Assembly (NCBI RefSeq): GCF_020564355.1
Contig: NZ_JAJCRR010000004.1
Span: 62,001 to 126,000 of the forward strand
DNA length: 64,000 nt
Direction: 5' to 3'
From: Lachnospira pectinoschiza
Lineage (GTDB): Bacteria; Bacillota; Clostridia; Lachnospirales; Lachnospiraceae
The position numbers were made by a program, and so were the translations under genes. Positions 27,223 through 35,526 of the stretch are shown here, in pieces. The notes under the pieces are model-generated. The model was not told where the DNA came from. It searched no databases and saw only the letters and a program-made list of their open reading frames with translations. Numbering within the stretch: position 1 is the stretch's first letter; each line of letters starts with the position of its first letter.

Positions 27223-27249
27223 GACATTTGTACAAACAAAATATAGAAT
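27221..27249 (+). promoter_or_regulatory. Promoter of the gluconate-type permease
   Basis: TTGACA (27221-27226), a 17-base spacer and TAGAAT (27244-27249). An operator-like palindrome stands on each side. Confidence 0.65.
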
Positions 27250-27259
27250 AAAATCAACA

Positions 27260-27276
27260 AATACATCAGACGTCTT
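27260..27276. promoter_or_regulatory. Putative FadR-type operator 2
   Basis: AATACATCAGACGTCTT repeats the left half of operator 1 exactly and its right half imperfectly. It lies just downstream of the predicted transcription start. Confidence 0.5.
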
Positions 27277-27396
27277 ATGAATGTTATTCGTTGTTTTACA
27301 CAACGCAATGCATTACTAATTAAAATGAAAGTTTCAAACAGGCGGAAAAGGTATGATGTTTTACGGAATACGGCTTCCGCGGAAATGGAGGGTATT

Positions 27397-28737
27397 ATGG
27401 ACCAAACAACAAGATTGATTCTCGCGGCGGTAGTGGGAATGATTTTATTGCTCGTTCTCATTATCAAATTTAAGATTCATGCAATGCTGTCAATTCTGAT
27501 TGGCGCAATTACAATCGGCCTGATTGCAGGAATGCCGTTTTCACAGATTGTTACGGCAGTCAATGACGGTATCGGTAACACGTTAAAGGGGATAGCCCTG
27601 TTAGTAGGTTTAGGAAGCATGTTCGGTGCAATTCTTGAAACATCGGGCGGCGCACAGACACTTGCCGTTACAATGGTCAACAGGTTTGGCGATAAAAAAG
27701 CGGCATGGGCGCTGGGTATTACAGGACTGGTTATTGCAATGCCGGTATTCTTTGATGCAGGACTGATTATTCTGATTCCACTGGCATTTTCGCTGGCAAA
27801 AAGAACAAAACGTTCCACACTTTATTATGTTATTCCGTTATTGGCAGGACTTGCCGTAGGACATGCATTTATTCCACCGACACCGGGACCTGTACTGGTT
27901 GCAACGATGTTGGGCGTTGACCTTGGCTGGGTTATCCTTATCGGTATTGCCTGTGGTACGGTAGCAATGATTGTAGCCGGACCGGTATGGGGGTCTATCT
28001 GTGGAAAGAAATACATGGTTGAAGTACCGGAGCACATTCAGCAGCAGGAAGATATTGATGAATCAAAGCTTCCGAGCTTTGGACTGGTTGTAACCATTAT
28101 TCTGATTCCGCTGGTACTGATTATTTTAGATTCTCTTGCAGGTGTAGTGGGATTTTTGACACCCGTGGCAGGCATTCTGGGATTTTTAGGCGAGCCGTTT
28201 GTGGCACTGCTGATTGCAACACTGGTTGCGATGTATTTCCTTGGAACAAGACACGGTTACACACTGGCAGAACTTGAAAAGATACTCACAAAATCTTTAG
28301 AGCCGACAGGTCTGATTCTTTTAGTAACAGCCTGCGGCGGTGTATTAAGATATATGCTTCAGTATTCAGGACTGGGCGATGTTATCGGAAATGCCGTTTC
28401 ATCAGCCGCACTTCCGTTAGTTGTGGTAGCATTTATTGTTGCCGCACTCGTAAGAATCTGCGTAGGTTCTTCTACCGTAGCTATGACTATGGCAGCAGGC
28501 ATTATTGCTGCAATGCCGGAAATTGCGACACTTTCACCGCTTTATCTTGCCTGCATTACCGCAGCAGTAGCCGGTGGCGCAACGGTCTGCTCCCACTTTA
28601 ACGATTCCGGTTTCTGGCTGGTACGTTCATTAGTCGGACTTGATGAAAAAACGACATTAAAGACATGGACCATTATGGAAACACTCGTTGGCGGAACAGG
28701 ATTTTTAGTAGCACTGTTGATTTCATTCTTTGTATAA
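27397..28737 (+). CDS. Gluconate:H+ symporter family permease (GntP type)
   Basis: 446 residues with about 12-14 hydrophobic segments. GntP-type motifs include ILIGAITIGLIAGMPF, GIGNTLKGIALLVGLGSMFG, HAFIPPTPGPV and GGATVCSHFNDSGFW near the end. It takes up an aldonate-like sugar acid. The ATG at 27397 follows GGAGGGT; the open frame to 27277 upstream is promoter DNA. The dehydratase downstream suggests uptake and dehydration of the same sugar acid. Confidence 0.92.
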   Translation: MDQTTRLILAAVVGMILLLVLIIKFKIHAMLSILIGAITIGLIAGMPFSQIVTAVNDGIGNTLKGIALLVGLGSMFGAILETSGGAQTLAVTMVNRFGDKKAAWALGITGLVIAMPVFFDAGLIILIPLAFSLAKRTKRSTLYYVIPLLAGLAVGHAFIPPTPGPVLVATMLGVDLGWVILIGIACGTVAMIVAGPVWGSICGKKYMVEVPEHIQQQEDIDESKLPSFGLVVTIILIPLVLIILDSLAGVVGFLTPVAGILGFLGEPFVALLIATLVAMYFLGTRHGYTLAELEKILTKSLEPTGLILLVTACGGVLRYMLQYSGLGDVIGNAVSSAALPLVVVAFIVAALVRICVGSSTVAMTMAAGIIAAMPEIATLSPLYLACITAAVAGGATVCSHFNDSGFWLVRSLVGLDEKTTLKTWTIMETLVGGTGFLVALLISFFV

Positions 28738-28860
28738 TGTGTAAAAACTAGCGATGGCGGTTTGGCTTTAAGCGGAAAAACGCCATGCACGACAGATTTG
28801 TGCCGCAGGCATTACAAATCTGTTTGTATCGCAGAATTGAATAAATTCAGTTTGCGATTA
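28738..28860. other. Intergenic hairpins after the permease gene
   Basis: Several inverted repeats follow the permease stop: ATGGCG/CGCCAT (28754-28786), ACAGATTTGT/ACAAATCTGT (28792-28823) and an imperfect TCGCAGAATT...AATTCAGTTTGCGA (28829-28857). None has a clear T run. They adjoin the hairpin-chain element. Confidence 0.55.
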
Positions 28861-29045
28861 CTTTGACATTAAAATGCCTGCAGAAAAGAGGATTAGTGTG
28901 AAAAATCACACTGAGGTGCTGATTTTTCACAGGGATATTTGTTTCTGAGCAAAAACAAATATCCCTGATTGCAGATGAGAAATCGCCTGCGCGAATTTCT
29001 CATCGCATCTTTACAACAAGTTGCTCAGAAAAGAGGATTATTATG
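28861..29045 (+). repeat. Hairpin-chain leader element, copy 2
   Basis: Same element as copy 1 but on the plus strand: GTGAAAAATCA/TGATTTTTCAC (28898-28930), GGGATATTTGTTT/AAACAAATATCCC (28932-28965) and GATGAGAAAT/ATTTCTCATC (28974-29004), ending in GAGGATTATTATG, the ribosome binding site and start of the dehydratase gene. The 15-mer CAGAAAAGAGGATTA occurs at both ends (28881-28895 and 29026-29040). The match to copy 1 covers nearly 180 bases, including the start codon. Confidence 0.85.
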
Positions 29046-30794
29046 GAATTAAAAAGTCAGGAAATGAGAAAACTTGCACCGGAGCTGGATCCGTTAAGAA
29101 TCGGAACGGGCTGGAAGCGTGAAGATTTATCAAAACCACAGATATTTATAGAAAGTACATACGGTGATAGTCATCCGGGAAGCGGTCATTTAAACATTTT
29201 AGTAGAAGAAGTACGAAAAGGTGTTGCACAAGCCGGCGGATTCGGTGCAAGATATTATGTAACAGATATCTGTGACGGCGAAAGCCAGGGTACGGACGGC
29301 ATTAATTTCAGTCTTGCAAGCCGTGAAATGATTGCCAATATGATTGAAATTCAGGGCAACGCAACCGTATCCGATGCCGGTGTTTATCTGGCAAGCTGTG
29401 ACAAGGGTATGCCGGGCAACCTTATGGGACTTGCGCGTGTCAACATTCCATCCGTAGTTGTTCCGGGCGGTACGATGAATGCAGGACCGGAAATGCTGAC
29501 TTTAGAGCAGCTCGGTATGTACAGCGCAAAATATCAGCGCGGTGAGATTGACGAAGAAAAATTAGACTGGGCAAAATGCAATGCTTGTCCAAGCTGCGGT
29601 GCATGTTCCTTTATCGGAACGGCTTCTACAATGCAGATTATGGCAGAAGCACTTGGGCTTGCCCTTCCGGGAAGCGCACTCATGCCTGCTACAAGTCCGG
29701 ATTTACTGGCATATGCAAGAGAAGCCGGAAAACAGGCAGTCAAACTCGCTTACATGGAAAATATGAAACCGTCCGATATTGTAACGATGGAAAGCTTTGA
29801 AAATGCAATCCTTGTGCATGCTGCAATTTCAGGCAGTACAAACTGTCTGCTTCATATTCCGGCACTGGCACATGAATTTGGAATAGAAATTACAGGCGAT
29901 ACATTTGACAGACTGCACCGCGGCGCGCATTACCTGCTTGATGTCCGTCCGGCAGGAAGATGGCCTGCTGAAACATTTTACTATGCAGGCGGCGTTCCGG
30001 CGATTATGGAAGAAATCAAGGAACATCTGCATTTGGATGTTATGACAGTAACAGGAAAGACACTTGGCGACAATCTGGAAGATTTAAAGAAAAATGGATT
30101 TTATGAGCGTTGTGAAAAGTGGCTTGCACAGTTTAACGAACGGTACAACACCAACATCACCCGCAAAGATATCATACGTCCGTACGATGAAGCAATCGGC
30201 ACGGAGGGCAGTATTGCAGTCTTAAAAGGAAATCTTGCACCAGAGGGCGCAGTCATTAAGCATACAGCGTGTCCGAAGGAAATGTTTAAGGCAGTTTTAA
30301 GAGCCAGACCATTTGACAGCGAAGAAGAATGTCTGGACGCAGTGCTTCATCATAAGGTACAGAAAGGTGATGCAGTCTTTATCCGTTACGAAGGCCCGAA
30401 GGGAAGCGGTATGCCGGAAATGTTTTATACCTCCGAGGCAATCAGCAGTGATAAAGAACTTGGAAAGAGTATTGCGCTGATTACAGACGGACGTTTCTCA
30501 GGCGCCTCAACCGGTCCTGTTATCGGACACTGCAGTCCGGAAGCCGTAGACGGTGGTCCGATTGCCCTCGTTGAAGAAGGCGATTTGATTGAAATTGACG
30601 TAGAAGCAAGAAAGTTAAATATTATCGGTATCCACGGCGTGAAAATGACCGAAGAAGAAGTGCAGGAAGTATTAAAACAGCGCCGCCTTGCATGGAAACC
30701 GAAAGAACGCAAGTACAAGAAAGGTGTACTGAGGCTGTTTAGTGAACTGGCAGCCAGTCCGATGAAAGGGGCTTATCTGGAATACGATAAGTAA
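29043..30794 (+). CDS. IlvD/Edd family dehydratase, probably for a sugar acid
   Basis: 583 residues, a full-length member. It has the iron-sulfur cysteines in YLASCDKGMPGN and CNACPSCGACSFIGTA and the C-terminal GRFSGASTGPVIGH. The family includes dihydroxy-acid dehydratase and the aldonate dehydratases, which remove water to give a 2-keto acid. The FadR-type regulator and gluconate-type permease upstream favour a sugar-acid substrate over isoleucine/valine synthesis; no ilv gene is nearby. GAGGATT in the repeated leader element supplies its ribosome binding site. Confidence 0.88.
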   Translation: MELKSQEMRKLAPELDPLRIGTGWKREDLSKPQIFIESTYGDSHPGSGHLNILVEEVRKGVAQAGGFGARYYVTDICDGESQGTDGINFSLASREMIANMIEIQGNATVSDAGVYLASCDKGMPGNLMGLARVNIPSVVVPGGTMNAGPEMLTLEQLGMYSAKYQRGEIDEEKLDWAKCNACPSCGACSFIGTASTMQIMAEALGLALPGSALMPATSPDLLAYAREAGKQAVKLAYMENMKPSDIVTMESFENAILVHAAISGSTNCLLHIPALAHEFGIEITGDTFDRLHRGAHYLLDVRPAGRWPAETFYYAGGVPAIMEEIKEHLHLDVMTVTGKTLGDNLEDLKKNGFYERCEKWLAQFNERYNTNITRKDIIRPYDEAIGTEGSIAVLKGNLAPEGAVIKHTACPKEMFKAVLRARPFDSEEECLDAVLHHKVQKGDAVFIRYEGPKGSGMPEMFYTSEAISSDKELGKSIALITDGRFSGASTGPVIGHCSPEAVDGGPIALVEEGDLIEIDVEARKLNIIGIHGVKMTEEEVQEVLKQRRLAWKPKERKYKKGVLRLFSELAASPMKGAYLEYDK

Positions 30795-30824
30795 AATCCT
30801 ATCTTTTCCTAATATAAATGATGC

Positions 30825-30858
30825 AATCCGCAAGGCTGGGTATCCGGTCTTGCGGATT
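30825..30858 (+). terminator. Hairpin after the dehydratase gene
   Basis: AATCCGCAAG and CTTGCGGATT form a perfect 10-base stem with a 14-base loop 30 bases after the stop. No long T run follows, so it may act by Rho or as an RNA-stabilising end. Confidence 0.5.
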
Positions 30859-30892
30859 TGCCGTTGTATTGCATGATATAGCGAATAGGTAT

Positions 30893-30921
30893 TTGATATT
30901 TACGGCGGACATTGGTATCAT
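30893..30921 (+). promoter_or_regulatory. Promoter of the DUF3737-lyase operon
   Basis: TTGATA (30893-30898), a 17-base spacer and TATCAT (30916-30921), 48 bases before the start codon. Confidence 0.6.
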
Positions 30922-30968
30922 AGAAATATTACAGGATAAAATGCAATAAAAGGATAGGTGATAAACGT

Positions 30969-31841
30969 ATGAAACCGCAAAGACAGATAAATCAGGAATA
31001 TTTAACAGGGGAACGCCCTTTATTTGGGGAATCGGGGCTTCAAATTAACCATACTCTATTTGGGGAAGGCGAATCTCCGTTAAAGGAATGTCATCAGATT
31101 GAAATGGAAAACAGTATGTTTCAGTGGAAATATCCTTTATGGTACAGCAGTGATATTGAAGTCAAAGACAGTACATGGGCGGAAATGGCGCGCGCGGGCG
31201 TGTGGTATACCAACAACATTCATATCGAAAATGCGCTGATTGAAGCACCGAAGAATTTCCGCAGGTGTAGCCAACTGAAGTTAGACAACGTATTTTTACC
31301 GAATGCCGCGGAAACGCTTTGGAATTGTAGTAACGTGACATTAAATCAGGTGTGCGCAAAGGGCGATTATTTTGCAATGAACTGCACCGATATGCAGATT
31401 GACAATTTTGAACTGGCGGGAAATTACTGCTTTGACGGTGCAAAAAATGTGGAAATCCACCATGCCAAAATGCTGTCTAAGGACGCTTTCTGGAACAGTG
31501 AAAATGTGACGGTGTACGACTCTTACATTTCCGGGGAATATCTGGGCTGGAATTCAAAGAATCTGACACTTGTCAACTGTACGATTGAGAGCCTTCAGGG
31601 AATGTGCTACGTTGAAAATCTGGTGCTGAAAAATTGCAGACTGTTACACACAACGCTTGCATTTGAATATTCCACGGTAAACGCAGAGATTACGGGAAAA
31701 GCGGACAGCATTTTAAATCCGAAGGGCGGTACAATCCGCGCAGATGCAATCGGAACACTGATTTTAGAGCCGGATAAGATAAAGCCGGATGATACGCAGA
31801 TTATTTGTGAAAATGTAATGGAAAGGCGGGAAAAATTTTAA
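30969..31841 (+). CDS. DUF3737 family protein (predicted parallel beta-helix)
   Basis: 290 residues. The sequence is made of short imperfect units with repeated Asn/Cys/Trp turns (FWNSENVTVYDSYI, GWNSKNLTLVNCTI, ENLVLKNCRL), which fold as a right-handed beta-helix. The N-terminal QEYLTGERPLFG is typical of the DUF3737 family. Function is unknown. The gene ends directly against the start of the MalY/PatB-type gene, with no base between stop and ATG, and this pairing suggests a shared role. Confidence 0.85.
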   Translation: MKPQRQINQEYLTGERPLFGESGLQINHTLFGEGESPLKECHQIEMENSMFQWKYPLWYSSDIEVKDSTWAEMARAGVWYTNNIHIENALIEAPKNFRRCSQLKLDNVFLPNAAETLWNCSNVTLNQVCAKGDYFAMNCTDMQIDNFELAGNYCFDGAKNVEIHHAKMLSKDAFWNSENVTVYDSYISGEYLGWNSKNLTLVNCTIESLQGMCYVENLVLKNCRLLHTTLAFEYSTVNAEITGKADSILNPKGGTIRADAIGTLILEPDKIKPDDTQIICENVMERREKF

Positions 31842-33014
31842 ATGGAAAATTTATTTGATAAACCGGTAAAACGCAGAGGAACGGGCAGTTTAAAGTGGGA
31901 CGTTGCCGAAAATGAACTGCCGATGTGGGTTGCCGACATGGATTTTGAAACAGCACCGCCGGTAAAAGAAGCTATTTTAAAGCGGGCGGAGCACGGCGTG
32001 TTTGGCTACACGGACATTACACCGGAGTGGTATAGTGCCTATCAGAGCTGGTGGAAAGACCGTCACGGATTTGAAATGGAAAAGGAGTGGCTCATTTTTA
32101 CAACGGGTGTCGTTCCGGCAATTTCAAGTATTGTAAGAAAAATGACAACGGTTGCGGAAAATGTGGTGGTTATGACACCGGTTTACAACATTTTCTTTAA
32201 TTCCATATTAAATAACGGCAGAAATGTGCTGGAAAGCCGTTTAAAATATGAAAACGGCGCATATCAGATTGACTTTGATGATTTAGAGGAAAAACTTGCA
32301 AATCCGCAGACGTCCCTGTTGCTGCTGTGTAATCCGCATAATCCTGTCGGAAAAATCTGGGACAGGGAGGAACTTAAAAGAATCGGGGAATTATGCTGGA
32401 AACATCATGTACAGGTGCTTTCTGACGAAATCCACTGCGATATTACAGAGCCGGGCAAGGACTATAGTCCGTTTGCTTCGGTATCTGAAACGTGTAAAAA
32501 TAACAGTATTACATGTGTTGCGGCGACAAAAGCATTTAATATTGCGGGAATCCAGACGGCGGCAGTGATTGTGCCGGATAAAACGATTCGTCACCGTGTC
32601 AGCCGCGGATTAAATACCGATGAAGTGGCAGAGCCCAATGTATTTGCATTGACCGCACCGATAGCGGCATTTACAAAGGGCGGGGCATGGCTGGACGAAC
32701 TGCGTGCATATTTATGGGAAAACAGAAAGACAGCGGAAGCATTTATAAAGGAAGAAATTCCGCAGATTTCAGTTGTAGCGGCGGAAGCAACGTATCTGTT
32801 ATGGATAGACTGCACACGTATTGCACAGGAACAGGAGAATTTGTGCGCATTTATCCGCAGCCACAGCGGTTTGTATCTGTGTGACGGCAGTGAATACCGC
32901 AACGGTGACGGCTTTTTAAGAATGAATCTTGCCTGCCCGAAAACGCAGGTGGAAGACGGACTGCGCCGGTTGAAGGAGAGCGTGGAGGCGTATCAGAAGC
33001 GGTATGCAGGGTAA
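31842..33014 (+). CDS. MalY/PatB-type PLP C-S lyase (cystathionine beta-lyase-like aminotransferase fold)
   Basis: 390 residues with the class I/II aminotransferase fold. It starts FDKPVKRRGTGSLKWD and has NELPMWVADMDF, NPHNPVGKIW, SDEIHCDI and the PLP-binding lysine in AATKAFNIAG, all typical of MalY/PatB. These enzymes release pyruvate, ammonia and a thiol from cystathionine or cysteine conjugates. The ATG directly follows the DUF3737 stop. Confidence 0.93.
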   Translation: MENLFDKPVKRRGTGSLKWDVAENELPMWVADMDFETAPPVKEAILKRAEHGVFGYTDITPEWYSAYQSWWKDRHGFEMEKEWLIFTTGVVPAISSIVRKMTTVAENVVVMTPVYNIFFNSILNNGRNVLESRLKYENGAYQIDFDDLEEKLANPQTSLLLLCNPHNPVGKIWDREELKRIGELCWKHHVQVLSDEIHCDITEPGKDYSPFASVSETCKNNSITCVAATKAFNIAGIQTAAVIVPDKTIRHRVSRGLNTDEVAEPNVFALTAPIAAFTKGGAWLDELRAYLWENRKTAEAFIKEEIPQISVVAAEATYLLWIDCTRIAQEQENLCAFIRSHSGLYLCDGSEYRNGDGFLRMNLACPKTQVEDGLRRLKESVEAYQKRYAG

Positions 33015-33114
33015 AAGGCCTGATTTGAAATAACGTGTTCATTCAATGCTTTACGGGCATGAATTGATATAAGGCAGAACTATTGGATATGAAAAGCGGT
33101 TCTTTATATAATAA

Positions 33115-33228
33115 AGGAAGATTGATGATTTTCTTATACAGTGGAAGAATAATAAAGATCGCCTGCCGCTGATTATAAAAGAGGAATGCGTTAATATAGG
33201 ATTAAATCAAGAGAAGCCTTATAAATAA
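33115..33228 (+). pseudogene. Short remnant of a DUF4143-type AAA ATPase N-terminus
   Basis: The frame reads RKIDDFLIQWKNNKDRLPLI then IK and 15 more residues to a stop. The first 22 residues match the N-terminus just before the P-loop in AAA proteins with a DUF4143 domain. A stop codon precedes it and the P-loop is gone, so it is a scrap of about 37 codons. Confidence 0.45.
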
Positions 33229-33280
33229 AGGGTTTTGAATGATTTAAGTCCTATTTTTTTATGAAGTTATGAATTTTGGA

Positions 33281-33309
33281 TTGACATATTTTCATATGAC
33301 AGTTAATAT
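33281..33309 (+). promoter_or_regulatory. Promoter of the structured RNA at 33316
   Basis: TTGACA (33281-33286), a 17-base spacer and TAATAT (33304-33309). Confidence 0.7.
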
Positions 33310-33315
33310 AATATT

Positions 33316-33480
33316 AAAGACAGGCAACTTGAGTGTCTGCCAAGCGGCAAAGTAAGGTGTTGTGCCAGAGAGCAGTGCCTTATGAGCTTTATAAGGGTTT
33401 GACATTTACCACAATCTGGCTAGAGGTTAATCCTCGAAAGAAAATGTTAGAAAGGCTCTGCTTATGCAGAGCCTTTCTTA
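33316..33480 (+). ncRNA. Candidate structured RNA of unknown class before a putative nuclease gene
   Basis: About 165 bases from a promoter-like start to a 13-base hairpin. TGCC (near 33338) can pair with GGCA on either side. CCTTAT/ATAAGG (33378-33396) and GAGG/CCTC (33423-33435) form local stems. TTGTG-CCAGA (33360-33369) and CACAA-TCTGG (33410-33419) are complementary in crossed order, which gives a pseudoknot or two exclusive states. The sequence is not a class I recognise. It may be a riboswitch-like leader, a free small RNA or an RNA antitoxin for the gene at 33507. Confidence 0.55.
33449..33480 (+). terminator. Perfect hairpin ending the structured RNA
   Basis: AGAAAGGCTCTGC and GCAGAGCCTTTCT form a 13-base stem with a TTAT loop, followed by TAATCT. 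It stands 28 bases before the next start codon, so it could control read-through into that gene. Confidence 0.75.
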
Positions 33481-33506
33481 ATCTAAGCAAGTAGTGGAGA
33501 ATTGTA

Positions 33507-34025
33507 GTGAGGAATGTTTTAGATTGCATAAATGCATTTATTCCGCTATTATCAACCGAATATGAGCTTGTGCTAGGGAGGAAAGGTGTTTCAGTTACAT
33601 TAAGAATCTCATTTGATAAAAAAGATTGTTTTCATCTTATGGGGCTACAATATCTCGTAGACAGACCTGAATTGAGCCGAGACAGAGGCAGAGTATTTGA
33701 TGAGATAGCAGATGGAACAATTACAATTGAAAAAATAGAGTCATCAGATTTTTATAATAAGATAGAGCAAAGAGTTCATTTTCTGCCATTGCTTGAACAA
33801 ATGATTGACAGTAATGATACTGTGTTTAAGTATAATAAGAAAGCAAATATGTATTCAATGATTGAGGCAGATTATCTTATGGAAAACAATATGGAGAGCA
33901 GAAATCTATTTCTGTTTTTATCTAATGATGAAGGAGATAATTATTTCTGTCGTTCATTTTTCCCAGAAGAAAAGATTGATTTATCAACGGGGATAGAGAA
34001 AGTTCTTTACAATAGAATAAAATAA
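33507..34025 (+). CDS. PBECR4-like putative nuclease/toxin
   Basis: 172 residues. The pattern FHLMGLQYLVDRPELSRDRG, then FDEIADGTITIE, FLPLLEQMIDSNDTVFKYN and FLSNDEGDNYFCRSFFPEE agrees with my memory of the PBECR4 family, predicted RNase-fold domains (Barnase-EndoU-ColicinE5/D-RelE-like) of phage polyvalent proteins and toxins. The gene stands alone, without a protein antitoxin. GTG at 33507 follows GGAG; a terminator-like hairpin and a structured RNA stand just upstream. The family call needs a profile search. Confidence 0.55.
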   Translation: MRNVLDCINAFIPLLSTEYELVLGRKGVSVTLRISFDKKDCFHLMGLQYLVDRPELSRDRGRVFDEIADGTITIEKIESSDFYNKIEQRVHFLPLLEQMIDSNDTVFKYNKKANMYSMIEADYLMENNMESRNLFLFLSNDEGDNYFCRSFFPEEKIDLSTGIEKVLYNRIK

Positions 34026-34107
34026 TTTTTTACATAAGCCATTTGAACTAACAATTGTTAGATGCTTTTTTTATAAAATGTGAAAGCTGTAAACAGCAGG
34101 AGGAAAA

Positions 34108-34362
34108 ATGCAAAACAGTTACCGTTATTTTAAAAATGAAAAATGTAAATACTTTCCGTGTCATAAAGTGGAAAAAGAGACAGATTTTAACTGCCTCTTT
34201 TGTTACTGCCCGTTAAATCAGTACGAAGACTGTCCGGGCAATCCGCACTTTATCGTACGTGAAAGCGGAAAGAAAATTAAAGACTGCACGTATTGTACCT
34301 TCCCGCACCAGCCGGAAAACTATGAAAAGGTTGTGCGGTTTTTGTCGGAGAAGATGAAGTAA
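34108..34362 (+). CDS. Cysteine-rich small-domain protein
   Basis: 84 residues with ten cysteines in pairs (KCKYFPCHK, CLFCYCPLNQYEDCPGNP, DCTYCTFPH). The arrangement fits the Cys-rich small domain family, probable zinc or iron-sulfur binding proteins often found beside corrinoid genes. An AGGAGG site lies seven bases before the ATG. Its stop is two bases from the convergent end of the WYL regulator gene. A cobalamin operon starts 13 kb downstream, but no direct link is visible. Confidence 0.75.
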   Translation: MQNSYRYFKNEKCKYFPCHKVEKETDFNCLFCYCPLNQYEDCPGNPHFIVRESGKKIKDCTYCTFPHQPENYEKVVRFLSEKMK

Positions 34363-34364
34363 AA

Positions 34365-35390
34365 TCAGGAGTAGGTGCTTACCGCATCTTTGAAATTTTG
34401 AAGCATTTGTTCATGCAGTTCCTGTGGCTGTAGAACAAGTGCTTCTTTTCCAAATTTGAAAAAGTAATTAGCTGCCTGCCGCCGGGTGCAGTTAAATGTA
34501 TATAAATTTCCGTCTTTATGAATGTAAGAAGGACGCTGGTGCAGAATGGTCTGATACATGGAAAGTCCTTTATTTGTAAATAAAACCTGAATATTTTCAC
34601 TGGGGCTGTCAAAATAAGCGGCACCCGTAGCCTGAATCTTTTTGCGAAAAGATTTCTTTTCGTTTTCTGTTATTTCAAATTTTTCACCGGTATCCATAAC
34701 AGATAAAATATTTGAAAGCCGTGGACTCATATCAACATATGTTCCGTTAAAACCAGCTTCATGAGGACAGCTTTTACAGATAACATAGGTGTATCCGATG
34801 AAAGTGTCAATAGCAAGGGGCATTATATAATAAGAATGATTTGTATGCATTTTAATACAGGCAATTGTATTATTTTTAATGCAGTCGTTCAATATATTGA
34901 ACAAATCTTTTTTAATAATGCAGTCACGCTCGGTATCTTTTAAATCCGCATATGATTCAAAAAGTGCGGAAACAAATTTACCGGGACGTTTATAAATTTT
35001 TATAATCATATCATTACAATGCTGTAATAATTGTATGGATTGTTTACTGTAGTGAATGTTTTTCTGAATACCTTTTGGAAGTTTACAATATTTATTTTGA
35101 AAACTGGAAATGGTATGCTGCTGAATATCGTGAAGAATATTCTGCTGCATTTTTTGGGATTCTGTCAAAGTAAGGTGCTTATTAAGAATTTTGTTATAAA
35201 TGTCCGTCTGCTGATTTATATAGCTCATGGGATTGGCTGACAGCGTTGACCAGCCGTTTTCGATAATCAGGTTTGTAAGTGCCGAAAAAGAATTTAAGTG
35301 ATATTTTTCAATATCATATAAAAGAATTTCGTGCGTTTTTTCGGAAATATTGATATGTTGTCGTTCTTCTATTGAAATCCAGTTATTCAT
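34365..35390 (-). CDS. WYL-domain regulator divergent to the CRISPR-Cas operon
   Basis: 341 residues. The first 50 look like a ribbon-helix-helix (INISEKTHEILLYDIEKYHL, then FSALTNLIIENGW). The middle (about 180-260) fits a WYL domain with its ligand pocket in HSYYIMPLAIDTFIGYTYVI, and the end (YFFKFGKEALVLQPQELHEQ) fits a WCX cap. WYL proteins regulate CRISPR and other defence loci in answer to nucleic-acid or nucleotide ligands. It is divergent to the cas operon, with direct repeats in the region between them. Confidence 0.75.
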   Translation of the reverse strand: MNNWISIEERQHINISEKTHEILLYDIEKYHLNSFSALTNLIIENGWSTLSANPMSYINQQTDIYNKILNKHLTLTESQKMQQNILHDIQQHTISSFQNKYCKLPKGIQKNIHYSKQSIQLLQHCNDMIIKIYKRPGKFVSALFESYADLKDTERDCIIKKDLFNILNDCIKNNTIACIKMHTNHSYYIMPLAIDTFIGYTYVICKSCPHEAGFNGTYVDMSPRLSNILSVMDTGEKFEITENEKKSFRKKIQATGAAYFDSPSENIQVLFTNKGLSMYQTILHQRPSYIHKDGNLYTFNCTRRQAANYFFKFGKEALVLQPQELHEQMLQNFKDAVSTYS

Positions 35391-35431
35391 TTGTACCCCT
35401 CCAAGATTTATTTTACTAAATTATACCATAT

Positions 35432-35514
35432 ACCTGTACAAAATAATAGAGATAAATTGATAAAAATGCAGTAAAACAGGCATTTTTCTTATGATAACCT
35501 GTATAAAAAATAAT
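35432..35514. promoter_or_regulatory. Direct repeats between WYL gene and cas operon
   Basis: ACCTGTACAAAATAAT (35432-35447) and ACCTGTATAAAAAATAAT (35497-35514) are near-identical direct repeats 65 bases apart. They are candidate binding sites for the WYL regulator; that is inference. Confidence 0.45.
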
Positions 35515-35526
35515 TTCAGATATACA

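Noticed and set aside
28891-28901. Ribosome binding site followed by GTG-TGA in both copies of the hairpin element, as a possible start-stop regulatory frame
   Set aside because: A start directly followed by a stop makes no peptide. It is explained as a duplicated ribosome binding site; kept only as a comment.
33316-33448. Known riboswitch classes (SAM, lysine, glycine, cyclic-di-GMP, guanidine, T-box, cobalamin) and SRP, 6S or RNase P RNA for this structured region
   Set aside because: None of their conserved core sequences could be found by eye, so it is left as unknown class.
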